A DNA stretch of 64,000 nt from Bacteroidales bacterium (GCA_017546605.1 JAFYSH010000024.1:1-64000), one strand, 5' to 3'; counted from the stretch's first letter, positions 1 to 9,156 are shown. A program made the numbers and translations. The notes: generated by a model from the letters alone, not told the origin.

Positions 1-168
1 AACCGTAGCAGTGTTACCATCGCTATAAGCTTTGGTTGCAATTTGAGGAGTAGTTACATTGATGGCAACTGTTGCTTCACCAACAGCCGCACCATCAAAC
101 TCCTTCGAGCAGGAAGTGGCAAACACACCAGCGATTGCCAACAATCCCAAAATAAAATTCTTTTTCAT
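1..168 (-). CDS. Fimbria-like lipoprotein, DUF6562-type (partial, 3' end outside window)
   Basis: Only the first 56 codons are present; the gene runs off the left edge. The product begins with a lipoprotein signal (MKKNFILGLLAIAGVFATSC) with the lipobox ATSC and the acylated Cys at residue 20, so it should be an envelope lipoprotein. The mature start (KEFDG...VAINVTTPQIATKAYSDG) resembles the N-terminus of the Bacteroidales pilin-like family DUF6562. That assignment is recognition from memory on a short fragment. It follows the lipoprotein gene at 202-1272 by 33 bp on the same strand and is probably the last or a later gene of the fimbria-like operon that starts near 2513. Confidence 0.6.
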   Translation of the reverse strand, partial: MKKNFILGLLAIAGVFATSCSKEFDGAAVGEATVAINVTTPQIATKAYSDGNTATV

Positions 169-201
169 CTATTATTCAGTTAACGTGTTTAAACTCTTTA
201 T

Positions 202-1272
202 TTAATGAATTTCCAAGTTGAATTCTCCGTCAAAGTCCGGTGAAATGTTCACCCCTTCCGAGGCTTCCGAAGTCAAGAACTCACCCTTGACCAAGGTCAT
301 TTTACTGCGGACAATCGGAACGTCAATCGGATTGGTGGCCGACATCAGCCTACCGTCCTTGTAATATACTTCCAGCGAAATACTCAAAGTGGTTTCTGAG
401 CCGTTCACGAAAATATAGTCATAACCCAGGGTCATCTCATTCTCTGACTCAATGTACATTTGGCTTTCAAAATTCACCCCAGTCCAAGAGTCAGCCGGCT
501 TGTCGGTAAACATATTGAACGAGCAAGGCATGAAGAGGTTGTAGCGGAATACCACCTTGAAATCACTCAGATTGATATTCTGAAGAATCTCTTCGTTGGA
601 CTCCTGACTACCGCTCTCCTGAATCATCTGAACAACACGGGCCAAGAAAGCTTCCACGTCTGTTGATACGAACTTATACTTGCCCATCGGCCGTCGCATT
701 TCCACATGAGCCTGGTTTTCAACAGTATGTAAAACTTCACCCGTATAATAAGAGGGGTTGATCACCGTAGCAGTCGCATAGCCCCGAAAAGCATCGCGAT
801 AATGGTTACTACCGGAATGATGTTCCCGGTCTGCCAAAATGATTTCCGAAAAGTCACTTGTATTATAATAAAGGTCTCGGTAGGAACCGTGATCCACATA
901 ATCTGTCCAGACTTGGAAATAGTATTCACCTTCCGGCAACATCAACTCAGCTACGTAGCTCAAGTCAGAAAGGTCTGATTTGGTAAAAATAAAGGTGGTA
1001 TCCGATACCCGGTTACCGCTTCGCACATTGTCATTGCGATACACCTTCACCGTATAACGCAGATCATGGTCTGCCTCTACACCTACCGTTTTTGAAACAC
1101 CGTTCCGGATATAAGTAATCTCCTTATAGAAAGGCATCTCTGTATCAAAATCCAGATGCAACAGGAACGGAACACGTTGACTGTGATCCTTCGGGAATTC
1201 GTGGACATCGCAACTGATCAACGCAAGCAACGACACCACGCCAAGTATGAGGAAGCGTACTAAAGTTTTCAT
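202..1272 (-). CDS. Fimbria-associated lipoprotein (FimB/Mfa2- or DUF6562-like)
   Basis: A 356-residue predicted lipoprotein. The first 20 residues form a hydrophobic signal ending in LISC, with the lipid-modified Cys at 21, followed by DVHEFP and a beta-rich body. The run FDTEMPFYKEITY and the segment around EYYFQVWTDYVDHGS and YYNTSDFSEI are typical of Bacteroidales proteins encoded in FimA/Mfa1-like fimbrial loci, where such proteins act as minor subunits or anchors. The start codon overlaps the stop of the upstream OmpA-DUF3575 gene by 4 bp (ATGA), so the two are translationally coupled. It is followed by another small lipoprotein gene at the window edge. The family name is uncertain; membership of a surface-fibre locus is the firmer inference. 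Confidence 0.6.
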   Translation of the reverse strand: MKTLVRFLILGVVSLLALISCDVHEFPKDHSQRVPFLLHLDFDTEMPFYKEITYIRNGVSKTVGVEADHDLRYTVKVYRNDNVRSGNRVSDTTFIFTKSDLSDLSYVAELMLPEGEYYFQVWTDYVDHGSYRDLYYNTSDFSEIILADREHHSGSNHYRDAFRGYATATVINPSYYTGEVLHTVENQAHVEMRRPMGKYKFVSTDVEAFLARVVQMIQESGSQESNEEILQNINLSDFKVVFRYNLFMPCSFNMFTDKPADSWTGVNFESQMYIESENEMTLGYDYIFVNGSETTLSISLEVYYKDGRLMSATNPIDVPIVRSKMTLVKGEFLTSEASEGVNISPDFDGEFNLEIH

Positions 1273-2513
1273 TTCTTACGTTTATTAAGTGCAAATCGAT
1301 ACGAAATATTCACGGCCACCTGATCGAGCCCCCAATACAAATCCTCGTAGGTACCGATCATTTTTCCGTTCTCTATATTATAAAAGGTGTCGTAGTGCAA
1401 TTTGTACACACCACCACCGATCGTAAATTCGATGTTCCAACGATGGTTCTTGGAAATCGGGAGACGATAACCCAAACCAAGTCCACCGCCCCAAGCCGGC
1501 GACTCTCCGTTGTGGTCTTGATAACGAAGATCGCCATCCACCGCAATGTTGTAAGAAGCCACTCCAGCATGAGCACCCACAAAAAATCCTTGGTTGTCCT
1601 CGCGGATCCAATAGCGGAACTCAGGCTGTGCTGCCAACGTCCGGAACTTAATCGTAGGAATGAAGTAGTTGAGGGCCGAATAATAAACCGGCAATGCAAA
1701 CGACCAGTGTTTTCCCAAATCGATTTCGAGCGCCACGTTGGAGATCGCAGCTCCCAAGCCCAATGCATTGGTCTTCACGTGCATATACCTTGTCCAAGGA
1801 TTCGGATCAGCTCCCCAATTCTCCGGGTAAATCATTTCATCGGAATAACCTTGGTAGAACTCCCGGTAGAAGGTTTCCATTTGCTTGGAAGGAATCACCG
1901 AAGCAACAGCCTGGTAATTCTCCCGATAAACCACAAAAATCACGCACGCATTACGCATACGTTCAAAATAAAGTTTCTGCAGTTGGCGCCACACCCTACC
2001 CTTATTCATTTTTTGTAATGTGACAATCCGATGATCAATGTGACGACCGCCCGGATAATCCACCAAATGCGGTTGCTGATCAATCACATCCAAAACCTCC
2101 TGCTTATTTGACCAATCTGAATCAAGCACTTGCTGACGAAGAATGTTCCAAGAAATATAGCTGTCGTCGTAACGAATGATGCTGTCAGGAAGTTCGATAT
2201 CCTTGCGAACAAGTTGCTCCAAAGCACTCAAACGTCCTCGTGCCAAAGCATGGTTGAGCTGATAACTACCCTCCGGGGAGGCTGATCCACAAAAATAGAC
2301 GTCAACTAAAGTAAGGGTCGTATCTCGTTCCAAGCGTTGCAATACAGAAACAATGTCCAACAACTGCTCTCGGTTATTGGCATAGTGTGGATCAATGACA
2401 GCACTATTCACACGAAAATCAACACGGACCTCTGTGCGACTCTCCTGTGAAAAAGCACTGACACACAAACACTGCAAGAGAATAATCAATATGCAAATTC
2501 TAATTGTGCGCAT
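1269..2513 (-). CDS. OmpA-like / DUF3575 fimbrial-locus protein
   Basis: A 414-residue exported protein. I start it at the ATG at 2513 (MRTIRICILIILLQCLCVSA, a clean signal peptide ending ...SAFSQ). The open frame extends upstream to 2657, but the extra 48 residues precede the signal peptide and the promoter box at 2571-2578 lies inside them. Residues about 25-110 look like an OmpA-type peptidoglycan-binding fold (VDFRVNSAVID, VYFCGSASPEG, NHALARGRLSAL). The C-terminal half (from about VKTNALGLGAAISNVALEI to the end) is the DUF3575 outer-membrane-like domain. DUF3575 proteins are common in Bacteroidales fimbria loci, with a presumed role in anchoring or assembly. It is the first gene of the minus-strand cluster and overlaps the next gene by 4 bp. 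Confidence 0.72.
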   Translation of the reverse strand: MRTIRICILIILLQCLCVSAFSQESRTEVRVDFRVNSAVIDPHYANNREQLLDIVSVLQRLERDTTLTLVDVYFCGSASPEGSYQLNHALARGRLSALEQLVRKDIELPDSIIRYDDSYISWNILRQQVLDSDWSNKQEVLDVIDQQPHLVDYPGGRHIDHRIVTLQKMNKGRVWRQLQKLYFERMRNACVIFVVYRENYQAVASVIPSKQMETFYREFYQGYSDEMIYPENWGADPNPWTRYMHVKTNALGLGAAISNVALEIDLGKHWSFALPVYYSALNYFIPTIKFRTLAAQPEFRYWIREDNQGFFVGAHAGVASYNIAVDGDLRYQDHNGESPAWGGGLGLGYRLPISKNHRWNIEFTIGGGVYKLHYDTFYNIENGKMIGTYEDLYWGLDQVAVNISYRFALNKRKK

Positions 2514-2570
2514 ATAATTTATTGTTATCATGCTAAAACCTCTCTTAATGAAAAAATTTCTAGCAATATG

Positions 2571-2578
2571 CAAATATA
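2571..2578 (-). promoter_or_regulatory. Bacteroidota -7 box for the DUF3575 operon
   Basis: TATATTTG on the minus strand fits the TAnnTTTG consensus and lies 57 bp upstream of the chosen start at 2513. No TTG element is visible at the usual 19-21 bp upstream. It and the surE box (2728-2735) share the 246-bp divergent region, in which I see nothing else. Confidence 0.45.
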
Positions 2579-2727
2579 CAAACTCGTTGCCAATCTCATA
2601 AATATTCTTGAAAATTCTGTCCATTTCCATGATTTCTTTTGGTAAAACCAGGCACAATGTTTTGCAAAGGCCATTCTGCTGGACAAGACAAACAAGCAGA
2701 TTTTACCCATTCTTCATCAAAAATCAC

Positions 2728-2735
2728 TATCTTTG
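2728..2735 (+). promoter_or_regulatory. -7 box for surE-lpxB
   Basis: TATCTTTG matches TAnnTTTG and sits 24 bp upstream of the ATG at 2760. It overlaps the TTG at 2733 that would otherwise give a longer surE, which argues for the 2760 start. Confidence 0.5.
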
Positions 2736-2759
2736 AAAGATCTAAAACAAGGCTTCAAG

Positions 2760-3551
2760 ATGAACAAGACTCTAGAAATTCTCATCACCAATGATGATGG
2801 CGTACAAGCCAAAGGCATACACACCCTCGCACGACTGATGTCCCGTTATGGCAATGTAACGGTCGTGGCTCCCCGATTTGGCCAATCTGGAAAAGGAACG
2901 GCACTAACGATGGATCAACCCCTACATTTTCAGGAAGTGGGTCTTGAGGACAATGTCCGTTATTATTGGGTAGATGGAAGTCCTGTTGACTGCGTCAAAA
3001 TGGCCATTTTTGAGCTATTTTCGGATCGTTTTCCGGATTTGTTGGTTTCCGGTATCAACCACGGGTCGAATGCTTCAGCAGCTTCGGTATATTCCGGGAC
3101 ACTGGGGGCCTGTCAGGAAGGCGCCTTGTACGACATTCCGTCCATCGGATTTTCGATCAATTCCCATAGTCCGAATGTGGATTTGTCAGCCGTAAAGCAC
3201 TATTTGCCGCAAATTATGGAGCGATTATTGATTGTCCGCGAAGACGGCTACGCCATTGATATCCGTCCAGGTACTTACTTGAACATCAATTTCCCCAAGT
3301 TACCCGTTGCTGAGATTCAGGGCATCCGCTTTGCCCGCCAAGGCAAGGGTCAATGGGTGCAAGAATTTGACAAGCGCAACGATCCGCACGGTCGTCCCTA
3401 TTATTGGATGTCCGGTCTGTTCAAGAACCTGGACGAAGACCGCACCAGTGCCGACCACTTGCTGGTGGATGATGCCTGGATTTCCATCGTTCCGCATCGC
3501 GTGGACAACACAGACTACGAGGCCCTGGCCCATTATCAGCAATCCTTCTAA
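2760..3551 (+). CDS. surE: 5'/3'-nucleotidase SurE
   Basis: A 263-residue SurE-family phosphatase that hydrolyses nucleoside 5'- and 3'-monophosphates (and short polyphosphate in some members); it is metal-dependent and cytoplasmic. The signature ILITNDDGVQAKGI has the paired metal-binding Asp at residues 12-13. SGKGTALT and LVSGINHGSNAS supply the Ser and Asn ligands. The length is normal. The ATG at 2760 gives MNKTLEILITNDDG and follows the promoter box; the frame is open upstream to a TTG at 2733 but that overlaps the -7 box. lpxB follows after 11 bp, so the two are probably co-transcribed. Confidence 0.95.
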   Translation: MNKTLEILITNDDGVQAKGIHTLARLMSRYGNVTVVAPRFGQSGKGTALTMDQPLHFQEVGLEDNVRYYWVDGSPVDCVKMAIFELFSDRFPDLLVSGINHGSNASAASVYSGTLGACQEGALYDIPSIGFSINSHSPNVDLSAVKHYLPQIMERLLIVREDGYAIDIRPGTYLNINFPKLPVAEIQGIRFARQGKGQWVQEFDKRNDPHGRPYYWMSGLFKNLDEDRTSADHLLVDDAWISIVPHRVDNTDYEALAHYQQSF

Positions 3552-3562
3552 AGCCCTGTGCC

Positions 3563-4705
3563 ATGAAATATTATTTGATTGCAGGAGAAGCTTCTGGAGA
3601 CCTTCACGGATCCAACCTCATAAAAGGACTCAAAGCAATGGATCCGGAAGCCGAGTTTCGCTTTCGGGGTGGCGATCTGATGGCTGCAGCGGGTGGCACC
3701 CTAGCCCGTCACTACAAGGAAAATGACATTATGGGCTTTGTAGAAGTGTTATTCAACGCCCGCCGACTGCTCAAAGATCTGGCCCAATGTAAAAAAGACG
3801 TAGAAGCCTGGCAACCGGATGTACTCATCCTGATCGATTATCCGGGCTTCAATTTCCGAATGGCAGAGTGGGCCAAATCCAAAAATATAAAAGTCTTTTA
3901 CTACATCGCTCCCAAGGTATGGGCGTGGAAAGAACACCGGGTCAAACGGCTGCAACAATTTGTGGACCGCCTGTTCATCATCTTTCCCTTTGAAATTGAG
4001 TATTTCAAGAAATGGAACATCGATGCAATTTACCGGGGGAATCCCCTCATCGACAGCATTGACCGGGACGCGAAGGTAAAGGAACCGAAAGCCGCATTTC
4101 TGGAACGGAACCAACTGACCGACAAGCCAGGCATTGCCCTACTTGCTGGTAGTCGCAAAGGCGAGATTAAGTTCCTGCTTCCCCGTTTTTTGGCAGCGGC
4201 CGAAAAATTGGGTCCGGATTATCAATATTGGTTGGCGGCAGCGCCCTCCATCGATGACAAACTCCTACTCCCCTACCTGCAGCAATCCAAAGCGGATGTA
4301 AAAATATTACGCGGGGAAACCTATAGCATTCTTAGACATAGCCAGGCAGCCATCATTGCCTCGGGAACCGCTAGCCTGGAAGCCGCACTGATCGGCGTTC
4401 CACAAGTAGTCGGCTATGGAGGAAATCCCATCAGCTTTGCCATCGCCAAACGCGTTGTCAAACTCACCTATATCAGTCTGGCCAACCTCATTCTCCAACG
4501 GGGAGCTTTTCGGGAATTGCTCCAAAACGAATGCACACCGGAGAACCTTTGCCAGGAAGTGAAACGTCTGCTGGACGACACCCCGTATCGTCAGAAGATG
4601 TTGGACGACTACCAAGAGTTACGCAACCTGCTGGGAGGCCAAGGGGCTTCCGAACAAGTCGCAGCAGCTATGGTTGCTGAGCTAAAAAACGAGCCTGACA
4701 AATAA
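3563..4705 (+). CDS. lpxB: Lipid-A-disaccharide synthase
   Basis: A 380-residue GT19 glycosyltransferase. It condenses UDP-2,3-diacylglucosamine with lipid X to form the lipid A disaccharide at the inner face of the cytoplasmic membrane. Family blocks are intact: N-terminal IAGEASGDLHGSNLI, DYPGFNFRMA, the hallmark IAPKVWAWKEHRVKRL, FPFEIEYFKK, LLAGSRKGEIKFLLP and SGTASLEAAL. It is the second gene of the surE-lpxB pair. Its TAA at 4703-4705 directly abuts the stop of the convergent yggS gene with no space for a terminator. Confidence 0.96.
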   Translation: MKYYLIAGEASGDLHGSNLIKGLKAMDPEAEFRFRGGDLMAAAGGTLARHYKENDIMGFVEVLFNARRLLKDLAQCKKDVEAWQPDVLILIDYPGFNFRMAEWAKSKNIKVFYYIAPKVWAWKEHRVKRLQQFVDRLFIIFPFEIEYFKKWNIDAIYRGNPLIDSIDRDAKVKEPKAAFLERNQLTDKPGIALLAGSRKGEIKFLLPRFLAAAEKLGPDYQYWLAAAPSIDDKLLLPYLQQSKADVKILRGETYSILRHSQAAIIASGTASLEAALIGVPQVVGYGGNPISFAIAKRVVKLTYISLANLILQRGAFRELLQNECTPENLCQEVKRLLDDTPYRQKMLDDYQELRNLLGGQGASEQVAAAMVAELKNEPDK

Positions 4706-5389
4706 TCAATACTCCCTCGGACCAAAGATATCGGTGCCAATACGCACATAGGTAGCCCCTTCTTCGATGGCAATCCGATAATCACTGGACATTCCAAACG
4801 AACGGATATCAAACGCAGCCAACACCGGTGAAGGATGTTGGACAAGGTGTTGCTGTACCCGATCAAACAAGGCGGTCAGACGCTTGAATTCGTTGCGGAT
4901 CTGCTCCTGATCATCGGTCAGGGAAGCCATTCCCATCAAGCCCCGAATACGCACCCGCTCCCCACAAATGGGCAACAGGTCGCTCATCAAAAGACTTTCT
5001 GCCTCTTCCACCGTGAAACCGCTCTTGGTTTCTTCACAGGCGATAAACACTTCCAAAAGCACATCCACCGTCAACTGATGTACCTCGCAATAGCGGGCAA
5101 TGGCTTCCAGCAAACGCAGGGAATCCACCGAGTGGATGAGTTCGACATAGGGCACGACAAACTTCAATTTATTAGTCTGCAAATGGCCTATGAAATGCCA
5201 ACGGATGTCCTTAGGCAATTGGGAGACCTTTTGAAAAAGTTCCTGAGGACGGCTCTCCCCAAAGATCCGCTGCCCGGCCTCATAGGCTTTGGAAACAGCT
5301 TCGCTGGGGTGAAATTTGGAAACTGCCACCAACCCGACGGTTGACGGCAGCTCCTGTTTGATTCGTTGAAGATTTTCAGCGATATTCAT
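4706..5389 (-). CDS. yggS: YggS/PROSC-family pyridoxal phosphate homeostasis protein
   Basis: A 227-residue single-domain PLP-binding TIM-barrel protein of the YggS/PLPBP family, which buffers pyridoxal phosphate and affects amino-acid pools without known catalysis. The PLP lysine is K25 in VAVSKFHP. FGESRPQEL, WHFIGHLQTNK, GLMGMA and the C-terminal phosphate-binding run MSSDYRIAIEEGATYVRIG are all present. The ATG at 5389 directly abuts the yidC stop (5390), so it is the last gene of the DUF349-yidC-yggS unit. Confidence 0.93.
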   Translation of the reverse strand: MNIAENLQRIKQELPSTVGLVAVSKFHPSEAVSKAYEAGQRIFGESRPQELFQKVSQLPKDIRWHFIGHLQTNKLKFVVPYVELIHSVDSLRLLEAIARYCEVHQLTVDVLLEVFIACEETKSGFTVEEAESLLMSDLLPICGERVRIRGLMGMASLTDDQEQIRNEFKRLTALFDRVQQHLVQHPSPVLAAFDIRSFGMSSDYRIAIEEGATYVRIGTDIFGPREY

Positions 5390-7261
5390 TTATCTTCTTT
5401 GATTTTTTTGTTGTTCCTTGAGCATCTGTTGTTGTTGACGCTGCATCTCTTCCAGACGTTCCTGGAATCTGGATTTTTTCTTAGGGGCTTTGCTATGCAC
5501 TTGCGCCAGGATCTTTTGCTCATCAATAAAGAAGCGGCGAATCACCCAAGTTTGCAACATGGTAATCAAGTTGGACAACATGTAGTAATAACTCAACGCA
5601 CTGGAGAGGTTATTACAGAATACCAACATAAACAAGGGCATGAAGTACACGGTCATAAAGTTAAACCCGGCCATCTGTGAGTTCGATGCCATTTGTTTGG
5701 AATTCATCTTCGAGTAGAAGAACATCGTAATAGCCATCAGCAAAGCAAAGAGGCTGACGTGGTTGCCGTACATCGGGATGTTGAACGGCAAATCCAGGAT
5801 CGAATCATAGGTACTCAAGTCTTGTGCCCACAAGAAGGGTTGTTGACGCAATTCAAAAGAAACCGGGAAGAAACGGAACATCGCAATCAAGATCGGGAAT
5901 TGGAGCAACATCGGCAAACAGCCCCCCATCATGCTCACACCACTGCGGCGGTAGAGGTCCATCAACTCTTGTTGTTTCTTCATCGCATCCTCTTGTTTGG
6001 GATACTTGGCATTGATCTTGTCCACCTCTGGCTTGATCACATTCATTTTCGCAGTGGACATGAACGATTTCAAGGTCAACGGAGAGATCACCAGTTTCAG
6101 TACGATGGTCATCAAAAGAATAATCAGACCAAAGTTACCGATGAAACGGCTGAAGAAGTCGAACATCGGAATAATAGCAAAACGGTTGATCCATGCCACA
6201 ATGTTTCGGCCCATCGGAATGATTTTCTCAAAACTATGGTCGTATGATTTCAACTCTCCGTAGAGGTTCGGTCCCAGATAGAAGGAGAACGGCAAGGTCA
6301 TTTGTCCGGCCAAATCCGTTTCAATTTGCATCTTGGCATGACACTCCATCAGGTTTCGGGCAGGGTCATCCACCGGCAAGAAGCGGAAAGCCAAATCACC
6401 ACCTGAAAATCCTTTATCAGCCACCAGAATGGCTGAGAAGAACTGTTGTTGGAAGCCTACCCATTCCAGTTTGGTTTTGATGTTCTTTTCTGCACTGGCT
6501 TTGCGCTGACCCAAGTTCTCTACCCCACTTTCATTCGGATACTTGAATGCAACGGTGGAATAGTTCTTTTCATTATCGTAGCCACGCTCCAGACGCGGAA
6601 CAGTCAAATCCCAGTTCAAATCAAAGTAAGCCGCATTCCGAGGAATGTAGCGATCCATTCCTACCAGGTTGACGTTGAAGTCCACCATGTAGCTGCCCGC
6701 ATTCAATGCATAAGCATATTCAACATAGGCTTGCTCATCAAAATACAGACGCAACAGCAAAGTAGAATCATTCGCAGCTACCGGAGTAAATGTAAAATCG
6801 GACGTTGTCAACATCTGATCCGTATAGAAACGGAGGTTGAAGTTGCTTTGTTCAGGTTTTACCAATTCCAGCGCCAGGCTGTCGTAGGTGTAATAGTCTT
6901 TGATGATGACTGACTCAAACTGCGCACCGCGTGAATCAATGGCTACCGATAAGCGGTCATTTTCCAAACGGTAAATTTCAGAAGCGGCTTGATAGGCCGT
7001 TTCCAAATACGGATTGCGGAAGGTCGTTTGATAAGTTTCTGCAACTACCGGTGCTGCAGGAGCAACACTTGCACGCAAGGAGTCCTGCATCCGTTGTTGT
7101 GCTGCCAGTTCTTCGGCATATTCAAACGCCCGAACTGCAGCAATGGAGTCTTGCTGCAGTTGGTATTGGCGTTGTTGTTCAAATTGTTTCGTGTTGTACC
7201 AGCTGAACCCGATCAAAATAAGACCGATCAGGGCCAGCCCAATGATGTTTGTTTTTCTCAT
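5390..7261 (-). CDS. yidC: Membrane protein insertase YidC
   Basis: A 623-residue YidC/Oxa1 insertase that places proteins in the inner membrane alone or with Sec. It has an N-terminal anchor (IIGLALIGLILIGFSWY, residues about 5-21), a low-complexity Gln/Ala linker, a large periplasmic beta-domain to about residue 350, and then the conserved insertase core of about five helices (starting NFGLIILLMTIVLKLVISPL). The basic tail (KAPKKKSRFQERLEEM...KNQRR) fits ribosome docking. The length is typical of Bacteroidota. It lies 3 bp downstream of the DUF349 gene and directly upstream of yggS. Confidence 0.96.
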   Translation of the reverse strand: MRKTNIIGLALIGLILIGFSWYNTKQFEQQRQYQLQQDSIAAVRAFEYAEELAAQQRMQDSLRASVAPAAPVVAETYQTTFRNPYLETAYQAASEIYRLENDRLSVAIDSRGAQFESVIIKDYYTYDSLALELVKPEQSNFNLRFYTDQMLTTSDFTFTPVAANDSTLLLRLYFDEQAYVEYAYALNAGSYMVDFNVNLVGMDRYIPRNAAYFDLNWDLTVPRLERGYDNEKNYSTVAFKYPNESGVENLGQRKASAEKNIKTKLEWVGFQQQFFSAILVADKGFSGGDLAFRFLPVDDPARNLMECHAKMQIETDLAGQMTLPFSFYLGPNLYGELKSYDHSFEKIIPMGRNIVAWINRFAIIPMFDFFSRFIGNFGLIILLMTIVLKLVISPLTLKSFMSTAKMNVIKPEVDKINAKYPKQEDAMKKQQELMDLYRRSGVSMMGGCLPMLLQFPILIAMFRFFPVSFELRQQPFLWAQDLSTYDSILDLPFNIPMYGNHVSLFALLMAITMFFYSKMNSKQMASNSQMAGFNFMTVYFMPLFMLVFCNNLSSALSYYYMLSNLITMLQTWVIRRFFIDEQKILAQVHSKAPKKKSRFQERLEEMQRQQQQMLKEQQKNQRR

Positions 7262-7264
7262 TCC

Positions 7265-9106
7265 CTAATTCTCCAGGCTCTTGATTCTTTCTTCCAGTAC
7301 TTGAAGTTCGTTACGTGTCTTTTCTATTTTTTCTTGCAATTGGGCAATCAACGCATCGGCACCGCGAGAAGCAGCAAAGAAGCCGATGTTGTTTTCGTAA
7401 GTTGCCAATTCATTTTCTTTGGTGCGGAATTGTTGAACAAGCACATCCCGTTCAGAGCGAGGTGATGCTTGACGCGGACGGTTTTCCTTGCGGGGAGCAC
7501 GACGGCTTCTGGGATCCAGGCTGAAGTCCGGGAATCGTTCACCCATCACTTCTTTAAAAGATGCGGTCACACGCTCTTTTTCGCGAATGGGAACATAACC
7601 AATGGCATTCCAGCGATTGAAGAATTCACGCGCTGCTTTGAAGTCTGCGTTCTCATCAACGTTCACATAAGTTTTGATTTCGCAAATCAAATCTTCTTTT
7701 GCCTGCAAGTTCTCAACCAACTTCGGATCAACACCACCGAAGTTCTTTTCTTTGTTGTCAAAGAAATGGTCACAAGCGGCACGGAAGCGTTTCCAGATCT
7801 GATCGGATTTCTTGCGGGAAACCGGACCACTTTCCTTCCACAATTGTTGCAGACGGATCAATTCTTCGGTGGTCGCTTTCCAGTCGGTGCTGCCCATCAA
7901 GGCTTCGGCTTGTTCGCACAACGCTACTTTTTGTTCGTAGTTGCGGGTCATCTGATCCTTGAATTGGTTATAGAAATCCCGTTTGCTGTCAAAGAATTTG
8001 TCACAAGCAGCACGGAAACGTTCGTACACTTTTTGGTTATCTTTCTTAGAGGCAAATCCAATCGTCTTCCATTCTTTTTGAAGACCTTCCAACTCTTTGG
8101 ATGCTTTGTTCCAAGCCGCAGCATCGTTGATCAAACGGTTGGCAATTTCTTCAGCTCGTTCGCACAAAGCCGATTTGGCAACAAAATTGGCCTTTTGTTC
8201 TTCTTTGGCTTTTTCAAAGAATTGTTGGTGCTTTTTGTTGATCAGTGAAGTGGCTGCCTTGAAACGGTTCCAAATCTCCTCACGCGATTCGCGATCTACG
8301 GGACCGAATTCTTTCCACTCTTCGTGCAGTTTTTGCAGGCGGTTGAAGGCATTGATCACATTGTCTTCCGCTGCCAATGCTTCAGCCTGTTCGCACAACT
8401 GGATCTTGCTGGCCAAGTTCTTTTTAAAGTCCAAATCACGCAACTCTTTGTTGATTTTCACGTAATCGTAGAACATTTCAACGTGGTGTTGATAAGTTTC
8501 GTAAACATCCTTCATCCGGGTTTGCGGAACAGGGCCCACCTCACGCCAACGGGTTTGCAAGGCACGGAATTCCACAAAGGTCTGGTTGATGTCTTCTTGC
8601 TTTTCAGAAAGCTGTTTGATATCTTCGATGATCTGCAGTTTTGCAGCCAAGTTATCTTCTTTTTGTTGCTCCTGTGCTTGCAGGTAGTCTGAGCGCAGGG
8701 CTTTATAACGAGCATACAATTCCTTGAAACCACGTTCTACTTCTGCAAACGGGTTGTTGGACACTGCATCCTGCATTTGTTCTTCCTCTTCCATAGCAGG
8801 CTCTTCCACCGGAGTTGCTGTAGGTTGTTCCACATAACCAGCAGCTATTTTTTCACGTTTCAATGCTTTGTAGAAAGCAGCCTTGATGGCATCGGCACAA
8901 CGGTACATTTCCTGTTGGTTACCACGCTCCACAACTTCCTCAAAAACACGCAAAATCTCATTCAGACTTTGCTCAGAGAGGTTCATCAGGATCTCTTCTG
9001 CTAAGGTTTCTACTTCTACATATTCCATCGTAGTTTCGGGGATGGCTTGAACGTCCATTTCCTCGAATTGCCCGGTGGGGGCAGTGTTTTTCATTTCTTC
9101 GCTCAT
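7265..9106 (-). CDS. DUF349 repeat protein
   Basis: A 613-residue cytoplasmic, highly charged, alpha-helical protein. From about residue 150 it carries at least five DUF349 repeats, each marked by W-x2-G-(P/F/Y)-(V/A) followed by a (V/I)(W/Y)xRFxAAxxxFF-like helix: WREVGPVPQ, WKEFGPVDRE, WKTIGFASKK, WKESGPVSRKK and WNAIGYVPIRE. The N-terminal 150 residues are acidic and the C-terminus is a coiled coil (KTRNELQVLEERIKSLEN). DUF349 proteins are widespread in Bacteroidota and their function is unknown. It heads the minus-strand unit with yidC and yggS and has its own promoter box at 9137-9144. Confidence 0.85.
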   Translation of the reverse strand: MSEEMKNTAPTGQFEEMDVQAIPETTMEYVEVETLAEEILMNLSEQSLNEILRVFEEVVERGNQQEMYRCADAIKAAFYKALKREKIAAGYVEQPTATPVEEPAMEEEEQMQDAVSNNPFAEVERGFKELYARYKALRSDYLQAQEQQKEDNLAAKLQIIEDIKQLSEKQEDINQTFVEFRALQTRWREVGPVPQTRMKDVYETYQHHVEMFYDYVKINKELRDLDFKKNLASKIQLCEQAEALAAEDNVINAFNRLQKLHEEWKEFGPVDRESREEIWNRFKAATSLINKKHQQFFEKAKEEQKANFVAKSALCERAEEIANRLINDAAAWNKASKELEGLQKEWKTIGFASKKDNQKVYERFRAACDKFFDSKRDFYNQFKDQMTRNYEQKVALCEQAEALMGSTDWKATTEELIRLQQLWKESGPVSRKKSDQIWKRFRAACDHFFDNKEKNFGGVDPKLVENLQAKEDLICEIKTYVNVDENADFKAAREFFNRWNAIGYVPIREKERVTASFKEVMGERFPDFSLDPRSRRAPRKENRPRQASPRSERDVLVQQFRTKENELATYENNIGFFAASRGADALIAQLQEKIEKTRNELQVLEERIKSLEN

Positions 9107-9136
9107 AAGAAAGACTCGTTTTGATTAAATAACTCG

Positions 9137-9144
9137 CAAATATA
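9137..9144 (-). promoter_or_regulatory. -7 box for DUF349-yidC-yggS
   Basis: TATATTTG on the minus strand, 30 bp upstream of the ATG at 9106. It is back to back with the trmD box in a 62-bp divergent region. Confidence 0.5.
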
Positions 9145-9156
9145 CATTATTATTTT

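Noticed and set aside
2579..2727. Riboswitch or small RNA in the surE/DUF3575 divergent region
   Set aside because: AT-rich with no convincing stem or known riboswitch core; only the two promoter boxes stand out.
5693..6247. 184-residue open frame antisense to yidC
   Set aside because: It is rich in His/Gln/Arg with no domain signature, lies entirely within a well-conserved gene, and is explained by the codon bias of yidC on the other strand.
7469..8248. 259-residue Phe-rich frame antisense to the DUF349 gene
   Set aside because: The Phe/Leu richness mirrors the Lys/Glu codons of the charged DUF349 helices. No start context or promoter is present.
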